Assembly (NCBI GenBank): GCA_016713335.1
Contig: JADJPH010000031.1
Location: 24,658-88,657, forward strand
Source: Candidatus Fredericiella danica
GTDB taxonomy: Bacteria; Chloroflexota; Anaerolineae; Caldilineales; Caldilineaceae
DNA length: 64,000 nt
Direction: 5' to 3'
Both the position numbers and the translations under genes were made by a program. Below are positions 1 to 8,493 of this stretch, one piece after another. Every line of letters starts with the position of its first letter. Position 1 is the stretch's first letter. The notes under the pieces are model-generated. The model did no database searches and was not told the DNA's origin. It saw nothing but the letters and a program-made list of their open reading frames with translations.

Positions 1-517
1 CAGCAGCACGCGCACGCGACTGTTCAAAACAGGGAATTGACGGTCACCGTAGACGGCCTTCCACCAGACCTGGTCGCCGCCTTCATAGTAGCGCAAGCCG
101 TCATGGACACGGTAGCCTAGGGTATAGGTTTCTGGGCGTGCTGGTCTCGGGGAAATACCACTTGATCACATAGGCATTACCCTGCTCATCCACGGTGAAT
201 GTATAGGGTTCGCCGGCGCCATACGTCTGTTGATAGACATTTCCTGACGCGTCGGTGACAGTCCAATCGGTGATCTCGGCGAGGTTCCGTTTGTCGATGC
301 TGCGATACCCGAAAGTGAACGTGCCATCGACGAAACGAATGCCCTGATGCTCGGAGACATCGAAGGTCCCATCGGAATTGACGGCGATGTCGACGTCAAA
401 ACGATCCCAGACGATGCTCTTTTCGGCGGCAAGTGCGGGAGCCGCTGCGCCAAGAAAGAGACTGGCAAGCACCATGCCTGCCACAAAGATCCATAACCAA
501 CGGTGCCTGGTAACCAT
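1..517 (-). CDS. DUF2207-type predicted membrane protein, N-terminal part, runs off the window
   Basis: The ATG at 517 is preceded by a GGAGG site (AGGCGAAATG context). The protein opens with a clear signal peptide (basic start, then a hydrophobic stretch ending in an ALAA-type cleavage site at about residue 30). It continues into a beta-rich domain of the DUF2207 type: IVWDRFDVDI, SEHQGIRF, WYFPETSTP. The function of this family is unknown; members are exported or membrane-bound. Around position 135 the frame shifts by one base, apparently an extra A in an A-run. After correction the reading continues as TYTLGYRVHDGLRYYEGGD... to position 1, so the gene is probably intact and continues to the left. 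Confidence 0.75.
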
Positions 518-704
518 TTCGCCTCCATCGGGCATGTTGTTTGCGCCGTATTCTCTACGCAGGTCGCCGGGAAAACGATTCCACAGCAGTATAGCAGTAG
601 TTGTGAAGCAGCCATGGATAGCATGCCCTACGTAGGACGTGCGTACATGACATTTTACCAACTTTTAGGCTGACAACCAATCGACGGGATTGGGGGGAAG
701 AAGA
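518..704. other. intergenic stretch without a recognisable gene
   Basis: Between the start of the DUF2207 gene and the tandem-repeat block I see no coding frame with family similarity and no convincing terminator. Together with 705-892 this forms a gap of about 375 bases. The part closest to 517 should carry the promoter of the DUF2207 gene, but I could not pick a clear -35/-10 pair. Confidence 0.4.
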
Positions 705-792
705 GGAGACAAGGAGACAAAGAGACAAAGAGACAGGGAGACAGGGAGACAGGGAGACAGGGAGACGGGGAGACGGGGAGACGGGGAGACGG
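705..792. repeat. 8-bp tandem repeat block (GGAGACRR, 11 units)
   Basis: Eleven consecutive 8-base units: GGAGACAA-type units at the left grade into GGAGACAG and then GGAGACGG at the right. The period is exact over 88 bases. It lies about 100 bases downstream of the scpB stop codon. A second block with the same unit type and the same left-to-right gradation is at 10261-10334, also just downstream of a minus-strand gene (fmt). No gene overlaps it. Confidence 0.9.
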
Positions 793-892
793 TGGCCACG
801 ATGTGCGACCGTCCAAACTGTAGCTGCGGCTTGCAGCCGCTGTTCGTGCCGGCGAATTCAGGGAACCAAGGCGACGGGAGTTTCTGCGCGAT

Positions 893-1906
893 CTATTGCT
901 GGGAGGTGAGGGCGCTCGCTCCCATCGCCTCCAAAATCTCGTCAATTCGCTCCGCCTCCAGGTCGGCGAGGGGGGGCAATTGGCCAAGGTCGGTGAGGCC
1001 AAAGTAGTGCAAAAAGAGGTCGGTGACACCGTATAGCACAGGACGGCCGGGGACTTCCATCCGGCCGGTCTCTTCGATCAGCCCGCGCTGCTGTAACGTG
1101 CGGAGCACCCCCGAACAGTCAACGCCGCGCACCGCTTCGATCTGGGCGCGCGTGACGGGTTGGCGATAGGCAATGACAGCCACCGTCTCGAGCGCCGGCG
1201 CGCTGAGCCGGGTAGTGGCATCCAAATTGAGAAAATTCTCGATCAATTGGGCAACTTCCGGCGCCGTCACCAGTTGATAGCGCCCGTTGCGCGTCTGTAC
1301 ACGCAAACCACGGCTGCTGTTCACATACGACTCACCCAGTGCCGTCAGGGCAGCAACGACCGCTTCCTCACTTAGGTTAAGGACACGCGCCAGTTGGCCA
1401 GGCGCCACCGGTTCGTCCGCCACAAAGAGGAGACTCTCCAGGGCCATGGCCGGCGAAAGATGCTCCTCAAACCCGGGCAACGGGATCTGGCCATCATCCT
1501 CTTCCGGCGGCATCGCCGCTTCTGCGCCGGCAACCACTTCGCTTTCCGAGGACGAACCTTCCTCCAGCGCCGTCACTTGCAGCGCTGCATCGTCATCCAA
1601 CTCAGGCTCCGGTGCACCATTCGCCAGGGTTGCCGCTCCGTCATCGGTTTGCTCAAGCGGCGTCATAACAGCCGCTGTGTCCACGGACTGGCTCGGCGCC
1701 CGCTTGCGCGGCGTTGCCTTTCCAGTGGAAATGGGCGCCCCCACCCTGTCGCCGCCGAAGCCGGGCGTCAATGCTACCGATTGGGGACCACGGATCGGTG
1801 GAAGGTTCGTTGTTGGTTCGCTCATTGCATGGAGAAGTAGGCGAAAGTTATCAAAAGTAACCTGCACAAAACGCCGTAGCGTCATGGGTCTTACGGGCGA
1901 GATCAT
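893..1906 (-). CDS. scpB: segregation and condensation protein B (ScpB) with long N-terminal extension
   Basis: ScpB is the winged-helix subunit of the SMC-ScpA-ScpB condensin that organises and segregates the chromosome. The C-terminal 180 residues carry the family pattern: MALESLLFVADEPV, NGRYQLVTAPEVA, SAPALETVAVIAYRQPVTRA, GVLRTLQQRGLIEETGR, GRPVLYGVTDLFLHYFGL. The protein is about 337 residues, against about 190 in typical ScpB. The extra 130 N-terminal residues are acidic and low in complexity, so probably disordered. The start at 1906 has an AGGGGAA site 8 bases upstream; an in-frame ATG at 1825 lacks one. It lies 21 bases downstream of amaP, so probably one operon. No scpA is seen in the window. 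Confidence 0.9.
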   Translation of the reverse strand: MISPVRPMTLRRFVQVTFDNFRLLLHAMSEPTTNLPPIRGPQSVALTPGFGGDRVGAPISTGKATPRKRAPSQSVDTAAVMTPLEQTDDGAATLANGAPEPELDDDAALQVTALEEGSSSESEVVAGAEAAMPPEEDDGQIPLPGFEEHLSPAMALESLLFVADEPVAPGQLARVLNLSEEAVVAALTALGESYVNSSRGLRVQTRNGRYQLVTAPEVAQLIENFLNLDATTRLSAPALETVAVIAYRQPVTRAQIEAVRGVDCSGVLRTLQQRGLIEETGRMEVPGRPVLYGVTDLFLHYFGLTDLGQLPPLADLEAERIDEILEAMGASALTSQQ

Positions 1907-1927
1907 CGTGGCTTCCCCTGGTCTGCG

Positions 1928-2491
1928 TCAGTTGTTCCATTCAGGGTCAAAGGGTGCACACCGCATCCGCACGTCAAGTTTGCCGAGCCGCAACCCCATA
2001 TCCTCTTCAATGATGGCGCGGGTCACATCAACCACTTCGTCGGTCTTCATGGGGATGTCGATGTCTGGCGCCGCTTCGATCTCCAATTTGATATCGACCG
2101 AACCGCCGCGCGACTTCACGGCGGGAACCACCGTGATCACTTCCGCCAGTTGGTCCAGATGCCACTGCAGACGACGCCCGACGCTCGCAGTGTCGAGTTC
2201 GGCCGAACCCCCCTCGGCAGTGCGGATGCGCACCCCGCGCCGCCGCATGCTCGCAACCTCGAAGAAGAGCAACGTGCCCAAAATAATGAGCGCAGTCACG
2301 CCCACGGTCGCCTGTGCGATCACAAACGAAGTGACGTTCTCGGCGTGCCAGTCCGTGAGCCACCGGTTGAGTTCGCTCAACTGTTGTTGCAGCCAGGCGA
2401 TGGTGTTCAGCGGAGATGCCGCAAAGACGAGCGCCCCCGCCAGGAGCAGCAGCCACAGAACGATTGCTAATATTCGGTTGAATGCGTTCAT
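1928..2491 (-). CDS. amaP: alkaline-shock-response membrane anchor protein AmaP-like
   Basis: About 187 residues. Two hydrophobic helices lie in the first 85 residues (ILAIVLWLLLLAGALVFAA and ATVGVTALIILGTLLFFEV). A cytoplasmic Asp23/AmaP-type domain follows, with the pattern VVPAVKSRGGSVDIKLEIEA and VTRAIIEEDMGLRLGKLDVR. AmaP anchors Asp23-family proteins at the membrane in Gram-positives; its role in Chloroflexota is not established. The ATG at 2491 has AAGGAA nine bases upstream and is preferred over upstream in-frame codons. It sits between the YfhO gene and scpB on the same strand with short gaps. Confidence 0.75.
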   Translation of the reverse strand: MNAFNRILAIVLWLLLLAGALVFAASPLNTIAWLQQQLSELNRWLTDWHAENVTSFVIAQATVGVTALIILGTLLFFEVASMRRRGVRIRTAEGGSAELDTASVGRRLQWHLDQLAEVITVVPAVKSRGGSVDIKLEIEAAPDIDIPMKTDEVVDVTRAIIEEDMGLRLGKLDVRMRCAPFDPEWNN

Positions 2492-2534
2492 TGGCTCAGT
2501 GTTCCTTTGTACAGCCCGGGCGCAAACCGCTGCA

Positions 2535-5423
2535 TTATACCGCAGGGGTTGTCTGGCGCCGCAAGCGCTGAGCGTACGCGACTGCAATCCCGCCGGCGAT
2601 CAGGAGGGCGCCGAGCGCAGCCAGCAGCAAGCCGGTTGTCCATGCAGTGGGGGTAAAGGTGAACACAACGGTATGTTCACCTGCGGGAACGTAGACACCG
2701 CGAAACAAAATATTGGCCGGCAGAACACCCGTCGCGATGCCATCTACCGTGGCCGCCCACCCTGGATAGAAGGCGTCGGCAAGCACGAGGAGTTGCTCGC
2801 GATCACTCTGTGTCTGCACTTCGACCCGCTCTGGGGCATAGGCGGTGATCGTCGCTGTCCCTGTTGTGTTGATTGCCGGCCCCAGTGCCCTCCCTCCCTC
2901 GACCACGGCTGTCCCCGGTGGGGCGGACCTTAGCGCCGTCACGGCTTCCTGGGGCGAACGGACGGAGGTGACCGCCGGCGCAAGCCAGGCGCGTCCTTGT
3001 TTGTCCAGATTCTCGTAGATTTTGACGTCGCCGCTATGCACCAGGGCCAAGTGCCCGCGGTCACTTGGCAGCAGCGGCGTGAACATCCCGGTCCGTTCGT
3101 CAACCAGGGTCGCCGCCCGGAGGATAACATCTATCGTCGGGTCGAGCGCGGTCACAGTGATCGTCGTAGGCTGCATCGGCTTTGGCAGAGTAAGCGCCAC
3201 GCGATATTCCTGTTTGCCACCCTCGACGTCACGATAGGCAACTTTGGCGCCGCTGGCAGCGGCCAGGGGACTATCCAACGCGCCGTCGGCCAACTGTGCG
3301 CCCGGCGCACCGCCGGCGGTCACGGTGAAGGTTTGTGTCAAACCTTCGGTCGCCGTGATTGTCACAGATGCCACGGGCAGCGCAACATCATGGAGGGCGG
3401 CCAGCCGTGCTCCCGGCGCGTCTATCGTTGCAATGAGGTCGAGCCGCGTGGCGCCAAAGGGATCAGGGGCGTTGACCGCCACCACTGGGTTGGTCATCGT
3501 CAGATGCGCGCCGATCTGCCGGTCGTAAAAGATGTCTTCAAACCATAGATCTTTCACCTTGTCGGTGATCAGGTATTGCACGTCCATGAGATTGAGCAGC
3601 GAAGTAGGCGGCGCCTCACGGATCTGTTCCCGCAGCCGGCCATCCGGCACCAGCAGGTCGGGCGGAATCACCAGACCGGTGAACAGGTTGAAGCGCTGCA
3701 AGGGCAGGACGCCGCCGTCAAAGCCATCCACCGATGGAATCCGCCAGAAGAGCGCCAGATTTGGCACGAGCAATTCCTGCACCTTCTGTGCAATCACCAG
3801 ATCGCCAAAAGTTCTTTCATCCAACTGTGGCGGGTCCGCCTCCAACATCACCCGCTGATAGTCAGGCATGTCGCCAGGATCGTAGGTGATGGTGCTCAAC
3901 CCTAAAAAACGGCCTGCGGCTGCGGGGTCGAGTGACATGCGATCCGGATCGGTCAGCAAGTGGGCGGGGGCCGTCCGGACGCCATAGACCGCTTCAGGCG
4001 CAGTGGGCCACATCAAGGGCAAGGCGCGTGCCGCCAGCCAAAGATCGCCGGCAACCAGGACCAGCAGAATCAACGCACCTACGACTTGCAGCGCCCATCG
4101 CCGGTGCCCCGCATCGGGCCGAGCGGGCGTGCTTGCCGGCGTTGCCCATTTACGCTGTAGCGAATCCAGGAGCCACTGGCTGCCCACACCGGCCAGCGCG
4201 CCCATGCCTAGCGTATACAAAAGCAACCAGCGGGCAGGCACTCGGAAAAGATCAAAGCCGGGGACGGCCAGATGAAGGACAAAATAGAGCGGGTTCCAAC
4301 GCCCCAGCGCCAGCCCCAGACCGAGCAGTGCAAAGAGCAGACCAAAGGTGCGTGCAGTGCCGCGACCCTTCCAGGCGCCCACGATGGCGAGCAGCAGCCC
4401 GAAGAGACCCACATAGGCGACGAACTCCCCATAAGCGGGTGTGCCAAACGCCCCCTCCAAACCGACCAGGCCATACGTTGGCAGCAGCGCCCAGCCCGCC
4501 TGCAGGGGCTTTAAGCTCAAACTGGTTGCTTCGACAAAGTCCAGACCACCACTGCGCAACCCAAGCCCGCTCAGTTCTAACGTCACCAGCAACTGCGGGG
4601 CGCTGACGAGAACACCCAGCAGCACGCCCCCAATGTAAATCACAAGACGCGGCGCCACGACCGCACGGAGATCCAGGACGATCATGCTTGCGTTCTCAGC
4701 CTCTGCACCGGGGCGCACGCGCCGCCAAAGCCACCACCCTGCGTCACGCACCAGGGGCCAGATGACCCACATCCCAACACCGAATAGGGCGATATAGACC
4801 GTCTGCGTATGGCCGGCAAGAAGCATGAGCGCCACAACAATGCCGAAACCGGCGGATGCACCGGCGATAGACGGCCACCGCAGCGGCGGCCTGGGCGCCT
4901 CAATGCACAGGATTGCCCAGGGCAGCCAGGCGGCGGCGTTCAACTGGTTGATATGCCCGATTAGACCGCCAACGACGCCGGAACCCGCCAACAAGAGGGC
5001 CGTAACCGTTGCCGCGACCGCACCATAGCCCCACCGCCGCATCAACCAATAACCACCATAGCCAAAGATCCAGGCATGGATGGCGGCGCTCCAATAAATC
5101 TGTTTCGTGACCGGCAACCAGATCAACGGCCAGTGCAGCGGGTACAGGACGGCGGCCTGCGGGTTGGCAAGCAACGGTGCACCGGCAAAGATGTAGGGAT
5201 TCCAGAAGGGAAGCTGACCCGTACGCAAGACCGCGGCGACATAGTCCCGGTAGGGGTAGAAGTAGAGCAGGATATCACCCGTCGCCAGGACGCGATTTGT
5301 AAAAAGCAGAGTGTAATAGAGTGCAGCAACGAAGGTCGCCAGTACGAACGCCACCGCCAGGTGAACAAGCCACCTGCGGGATGGTTGGGGTGATGCCGAT
5401 GCCGCGCGGTGCGGGCTGATCAT
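2535..5423 (-). CDS. YfhO-family membrane protein
   Basis: About 962 residues. A polytopic N-terminal half (a dozen or more hydrophobic helices) contains the family motifs DILLYFYPYRDY, GQLPFWNPYIFAGAPLLANPQ and LYPLHW. A soluble C-terminal half and a last helix near the C-terminus follow. YfhO proteins are GT-C-fold enzymes; characterised members transfer lipid-linked sugars during lipoteichoic acid glycosylation, but the substrate here is unknown. The start ATG at 5423 overlaps the stop of the upstream GT39 gene (ATGA), indicating translational coupling. A second YfhO-type gene lies at 46027-48423. Confidence 0.85.
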   Translation of the reverse strand: MISPHRAASASPQPSRRWLVHLAVAFVLATFVAALYYTLLFTNRVLATGDILLYFYPYRDYVAAVLRTGQLPFWNPYIFAGAPLLANPQAAVLYPLHWPLIWLPVTKQIYWSAAIHAWIFGYGGYWLMRRWGYGAVAATVTALLLAGSGVVGGLIGHINQLNAAAWLPWAILCIEAPRPPLRWPSIAGASAGFGIVVALMLLAGHTQTVYIALFGVGMWVIWPLVRDAGWWLWRRVRPGAEAENASMIVLDLRAVVAPRLVIYIGGVLLGVLVSAPQLLVTLELSGLGLRSGGLDFVEATSLSLKPLQAGWALLPTYGLVGLEGAFGTPAYGEFVAYVGLFGLLLAIVGAWKGRGTARTFGLLFALLGLGLALGRWNPLYFVLHLAVPGFDLFRVPARWLLLYTLGMGALAGVGSQWLLDSLQRKWATPASTPARPDAGHRRWALQVVGALILLVLVAGDLWLAARALPLMWPTAPEAVYGVRTAPAHLLTDPDRMSLDPAAAGRFLGLSTITYDPGDMPDYQRVMLEADPPQLDERTFGDLVIAQKVQELLVPNLALFWRIPSVDGFDGGVLPLQRFNLFTGLVIPPDLLVPDGRLREQIREAPPTSLLNLMDVQYLITDKVKDLWFEDIFYDRQIGAHLTMTNPVVAVNAPDPFGATRLDLIATIDAPGARLAALHDVALPVASVTITATEGLTQTFTVTAGGAPGAQLADGALDSPLAAASGAKVAYRDVEGGKQEYRVALTLPKPMQPTTITVTALDPTIDVILRAATLVDERTGMFTPLLPSDRGHLALVHSGDVKIYENLDKQGRAWLAPAVTSVRSPQEAVTALRSAPPGTAVVEGGRALGPAINTTGTATITAYAPERVEVQTQSDREQLLVLADAFYPGWAATVDGIATGVLPANILFRGVYVPAGEHTVVFTFTPTAWTTGLLLAALGALLIAGGIAVAYAQRLRRQTTPAV

Positions 5424-7060
5424 GGCCGCAACTCCGAACACGCTTGCGCGGCACTGGCGCCGATGAACTCCCATGCCGGCGCCGGCCGGCAGACGCGCCA
5501 GGCTGCATCGCCTGCGTCGATGGCATTCAGGCTGTAAACGATGAAATGACCGGTGCGCATCTCCTCGTGCGCGGCAAGACGCCGGTTTGCCAACTGCAAA
5601 TCCAGATCGCGCACAGGCGCCCAGTCGGGCATGATCAGCAGATTGCGCTTGTGCGGGTGCTTCACCACGCTATCCGCCAGATACACGGCATTCGGGTAGT
5701 AGCGCAACTCAACCGCTCCGTTCTGTATGGCGTCGAAAAGGTAGAATCGCGCCTGCCAACCGACCTCGCGGTGATAGAGTTCAACCCGCTGATCGCCCCT
5801 ACCTGTCGATTGTGCATACGCCAGCGCAACGTCCAGCCCGGCATATGCGCCGTGGTCGGCGCCAATGGGTAGATTCCCCGTTGCGGCACGCGCCGCAGGT
5901 GGCAGCCAGAGGAGCACCACCAGCCCGCAAGCGACCGCCAGGCCGGCGCGCAACGCCCCAGCAGGGATGTTGACGGCGCGTGGGGCGAGATAGTTCCATC
6001 CCTGTTGCACTGCCCAGCCACCCAGCAAGCTGTATGGTAGCACCAACGGCAGAAGGTAGCGATCCCAGACCTGCACGCTGGTGACAGTATGCAAAATCAA
6101 AAATGCCACGCTCCATAGTGCCAGCCAGCAGGCGATGGCCAGGTTGCGGCCTTGGTCCCCGCGCCGGGCAAACCAGACTGCGCCGAGCAACAAGATACTC
6201 CAGATGAGCCACGGTGCGGGGGCTGCGGCCAACTGCCATGCGAGCGCCAGCCAGCCGTACAGACGAGTCTGCCAGGTGGCAGCGCTTGCCAGCAGGACCG
6301 TGCCGGCATTGCGGGCGCCGAGATCCCAGGGTGAAGGCGCCACCGCCCAGCGCAAGCTGTCCAGATAGAGGATGGGCAGTGTGATCAGGGCAAGCCCAGC
6401 GCAAAATCGTGCGAGCGCCTTCAGTGCGGCAATCGTGTGCCGTGCGCCCTGGCCCGATCCGGCTTCGGCATGCGGCGGAACCAGGAGGACGACGACGATC
6501 AACGGTGCAAAGAGCAACCCCTGCTGCTTGGTCATGATCGCGACGCCAAGCCACAACCCGGCCAGGATTGGGCGCCGCCCGGCGACACAGGCCAGGGAAA
6601 GGGCGCCGGCCAGCACCAACGTTGAATCCGTATAAGCAGTGGCCGCAAAGCTGATGGCGAATGGGTTCAACATCAGCAGCGCACCGGCGGTGAGGCCTGC
6701 AAGCGGACCCCACCAACGCCGTGCGGTCGCAGCCACAACCGCGATCGTCAAGGTGCTGGCGGCGATGTTGAGAAACTGCGCGGCGGCGGGAACCGCGCCC
6801 CAGAGTTGGAATGCGCTGCCCAGCAGCCAAATGAAGAGGGGCGGCTTATCCGGCCAAACGGTCAGAAACCAGGGGTCGACGCGCCAGCCGTGGAGCGCCC
6901 AATAGCCGTAGATCGCCTCATCCTCGCGGAAGGGAAAACGATCCAGCAATTGCAGGCGCAGGAAAAAGCCGGCCAGCGTAATGGCGGCCAGCAGCGGGCG
7001 ATAGGCAACTTTAATCGACGAATCGATACTTAACCAACGTGCGCACTGCGACAAACCCAT
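5420..7060 (-). CDS. GT39/PMT-type membrane glycosyltransferase
   Basis: About 546 residues with many hydrophobic helices. The first periplasmic loop carries the GT-C acidic motif (FPFREDEAIYGYWAL) followed by WPDKPPLF, typical of family 39 (ArnT/PMT-like) enzymes that use polyprenyl-phosphate sugars as donors. The gene immediately upstream is a GT2 enzyme of the dolichyl-phosphate-mannose-synthase type, which would make such a donor. The start is uncertain: 7060 lies inside the frame-corrected end of the GT2 gene. The true start may be nearer 7010, but no ATG is there. The stop overlaps the YfhO start. Confidence 0.85.
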   Translation of the reverse strand: MGLSQCARWLSIDSSIKVAYRPLLAAITLAGFFLRLQLLDRFPFREDEAIYGYWALHGWRVDPWFLTVWPDKPPLFIWLLGSAFQLWGAVPAAAQFLNIAASTLTIAVVAATARRWWGPLAGLTAGALLMLNPFAISFAATAYTDSTLVLAGALSLACVAGRRPILAGLWLGVAIMTKQQGLLFAPLIVVVLLVPPHAEAGSGQGARHTIAALKALARFCAGLALITLPILYLDSLRWAVAPSPWDLGARNAGTVLLASAATWQTRLYGWLALAWQLAAAPAPWLIWSILLLGAVWFARRGDQGRNLAIACWLALWSVAFLILHTVTSVQVWDRYLLPLVLPYSLLGGWAVQQGWNYLAPRAVNIPAGALRAGLAVACGLVVLLWLPPAARAATGNLPIGADHGAYAGLDVALAYAQSTGRGDQRVELYHREVGWQARFYLFDAIQNGAVELRYYPNAVYLADSVVKHPHKRNLLIMPDWAPVRDLDLQLANRRLAAHEEMRTGHFIVYSLNAIDAGDAAWRVCRPAPAWEFIGASAAQACSELRP

Positions 7061-7749
7061 CGCCAGGTGATCTTTTTGCCTTCGTGGAAATCACGACCGT
7101 TGTAACTGATTGGCACCTCAAAAATGGTGTACCCACGCTTGAGGATCTTCGCCGTCAACTCCGGCTCGATCTCAAAGCGACGGCTCCGTAGGGGAACGCC
7201 GGCGATGACATCGCGACGGAAACACTTGTAGCAGGTTTCCATGTCCGAAAGGGAAGTGCCGTAAAGAACATTCGTAATGATCGTCAGCAGTTTGTTGCCC
7301 ATGGTATGGGTCAGACTCATGGCGGCGCGGGGCCCACCTGAGAAGCGACTGCCGTAGACGACCGGCGTCCGTCCTTCGAGAATTGGCTCCAGCAGACGGA
7401 TGTAGTCGCGGGGATCATACTCGAGGTCCGCATCCTGGATGACAATGAGATCACCCGATGCGTTTTCGAACCCCTTGCGCAGCGCCGCACCTTTCCCGCC
7501 GTTCTGCGCGTGAAAAACGATTTTCAGGTCGCCTTTCTTCTCCGCCGCCCACACCGACAGAATGTCGCGCGTCCCATCGGTCGACCCATCATCGACGATG
7601 ACGATCTCCCGATCAATGGCAATCGGCCCTTTGATATGTGGATTTGTGCCCTGTGGGTCGACGGTCAAGTCAACCGCCCGTACACGTTCGACGATTTCGT
7701 AAAGCGTCGAACGCTCGTTGAACACGGGCATTACGATCGAGAGCTTCAA
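7011..7749 (-). CDS. GT2 glycosyltransferase, polyprenyl-phosphate-sugar synthase type
   Basis: A GT-A fold family 2 enzyme: SIVMPVFNERSTLYEIVERV at the N-terminus, the nucleotide-binding VDDGSTDGTRD, NGGKGAALRKGF, the DXD-type QDADLEYDPRDY, and FEIEPELTAKI with YNGRDFHEGKKITWR near the end. It resembles DPM1-like enzymes without C-terminal membrane helices. It probably loads a sugar on a polyprenyl phosphate for the GT39 protein encoded next. The frame breaks after KKITWR near 7063. A one-base correction gives DGFVAVRTLVKYRFVD with a stop at 7011, which matches the family C-terminus, so the uncorrected stop at 7030 is probably wrong. Confidence 0.88.
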
Positions 7750-7776
7750 CTTGTCCTACTTGTTGTCGTACTTGTC

Positions 7777-8361
7777 TTATTGTTCGTTTACCTGATGCGC
7801 CAGAATGATGGCTTCGGCGACTGCACGCATCGGCTTACGATTGTTCATGCTCATCTTCTGGATTTTGCGGAAGGCTTCCGTTTCTGTGAGCCCCTGCGTG
7901 TCCATCAAGATGCCCTTGGCCCGGTCAACTGCCTTGCGCGTCTCGAGTGCGTCTTGCAGATTGGATACTTCCAACTCCATCGCACGGAATTCGCTGAAAC
8001 GCGCCAGCGCGACTTCGATCGAGGGCGTCAAGTCGTTCTCGCGGAACGGTTTCACCAGATAGCCAGCCACGCCCGCCTGGCGTGCGCGCTGCACAAGGTC
8101 CTGCTGGCTGTATGCGCTCAGCAGCAACACGGGTGCGATGCGTTCTTCCGTCAGAATCTTGGCGGCGTCGATGCCGTCCATGTCTTCCATCTTGATATCC
8201 ATGATGACGATGTCTGGGCGCAATTCACGCGCCAGATTCACCGCGCTGCGGCCATCACTCACTTCGCCGACAACCAGGTAGCCCAAGTTGGTCAACATTT
8301 CTCGCAAGTCCATGCGAATCAATGATTCATCGTCAGCGATGATCACCCTTGTCCGCTCCAC
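7777..8361 (-). CDS. response regulator with ANTAR RNA-binding output domain
   Basis: 194 residues. Residues 1-120 are a receiver domain with the acidic pocket (IIADDES), phospho-acceptor aspartate in DIVIMDIKM (about residue 56), LLLSAYS and GYLVKPF. Residues 130-190 are an ANTAR domain (AVDRAKGILMDTQGLTETEAFRKIQKMSM). ANTAR proteins bind paired-hexaloop RNA and cause transcription antitermination when phosphorylated. The start is GTG with AAAGGAG eight bases upstream. The sensor kinase just upstream (8494-10059) is the likely partner, as in PdtaS/PdtaR systems; the RNA targets are not identifiable here. Confidence 0.92.
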   Translation of the reverse strand: MERTRVIIADDESLIRMDLREMLTNLGYLVVGEVSDGRSAVNLARELRPDIVIMDIKMEDMDGIDAAKILTEERIAPVLLLSAYSQQDLVQRARQAGVAGYLVKPFRENDLTPSIEVALARFSEFRAMELEVSNLQDALETRKAVDRAKGILMDTQGLTETEAFRKIQKMSMNNRKPMRAVAEAIILAHQVNEQ

Positions 8362-8493
8362 AGTTGATGCTCCTTTGGAGTGTGCCTGAATCTCAACCTG
8401 ATATTTTTACCGCAAATGGGCGATCCACGCAAAAAGTTTGTGACGTTCCGGTTTATTCATGCGGTCCAACGCCCGGCCAGCATCAGTCTGACC

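Noticed and set aside
690..1007. Coding frame through the octamer repeat (Arg/Gln/Thr repeat protein)
   Set aside because: It is a translation of an 8-base tandem repeat, which is open in several frames by chance, and its 3' part is antisense to scpB.
1287..2933. 548-codon open frame on the plus strand
   Set aside because: It runs antisense across scpB, amaP and the end of the YfhO gene, which carry clear family motifs on the other strand; its own translation has no family pattern.
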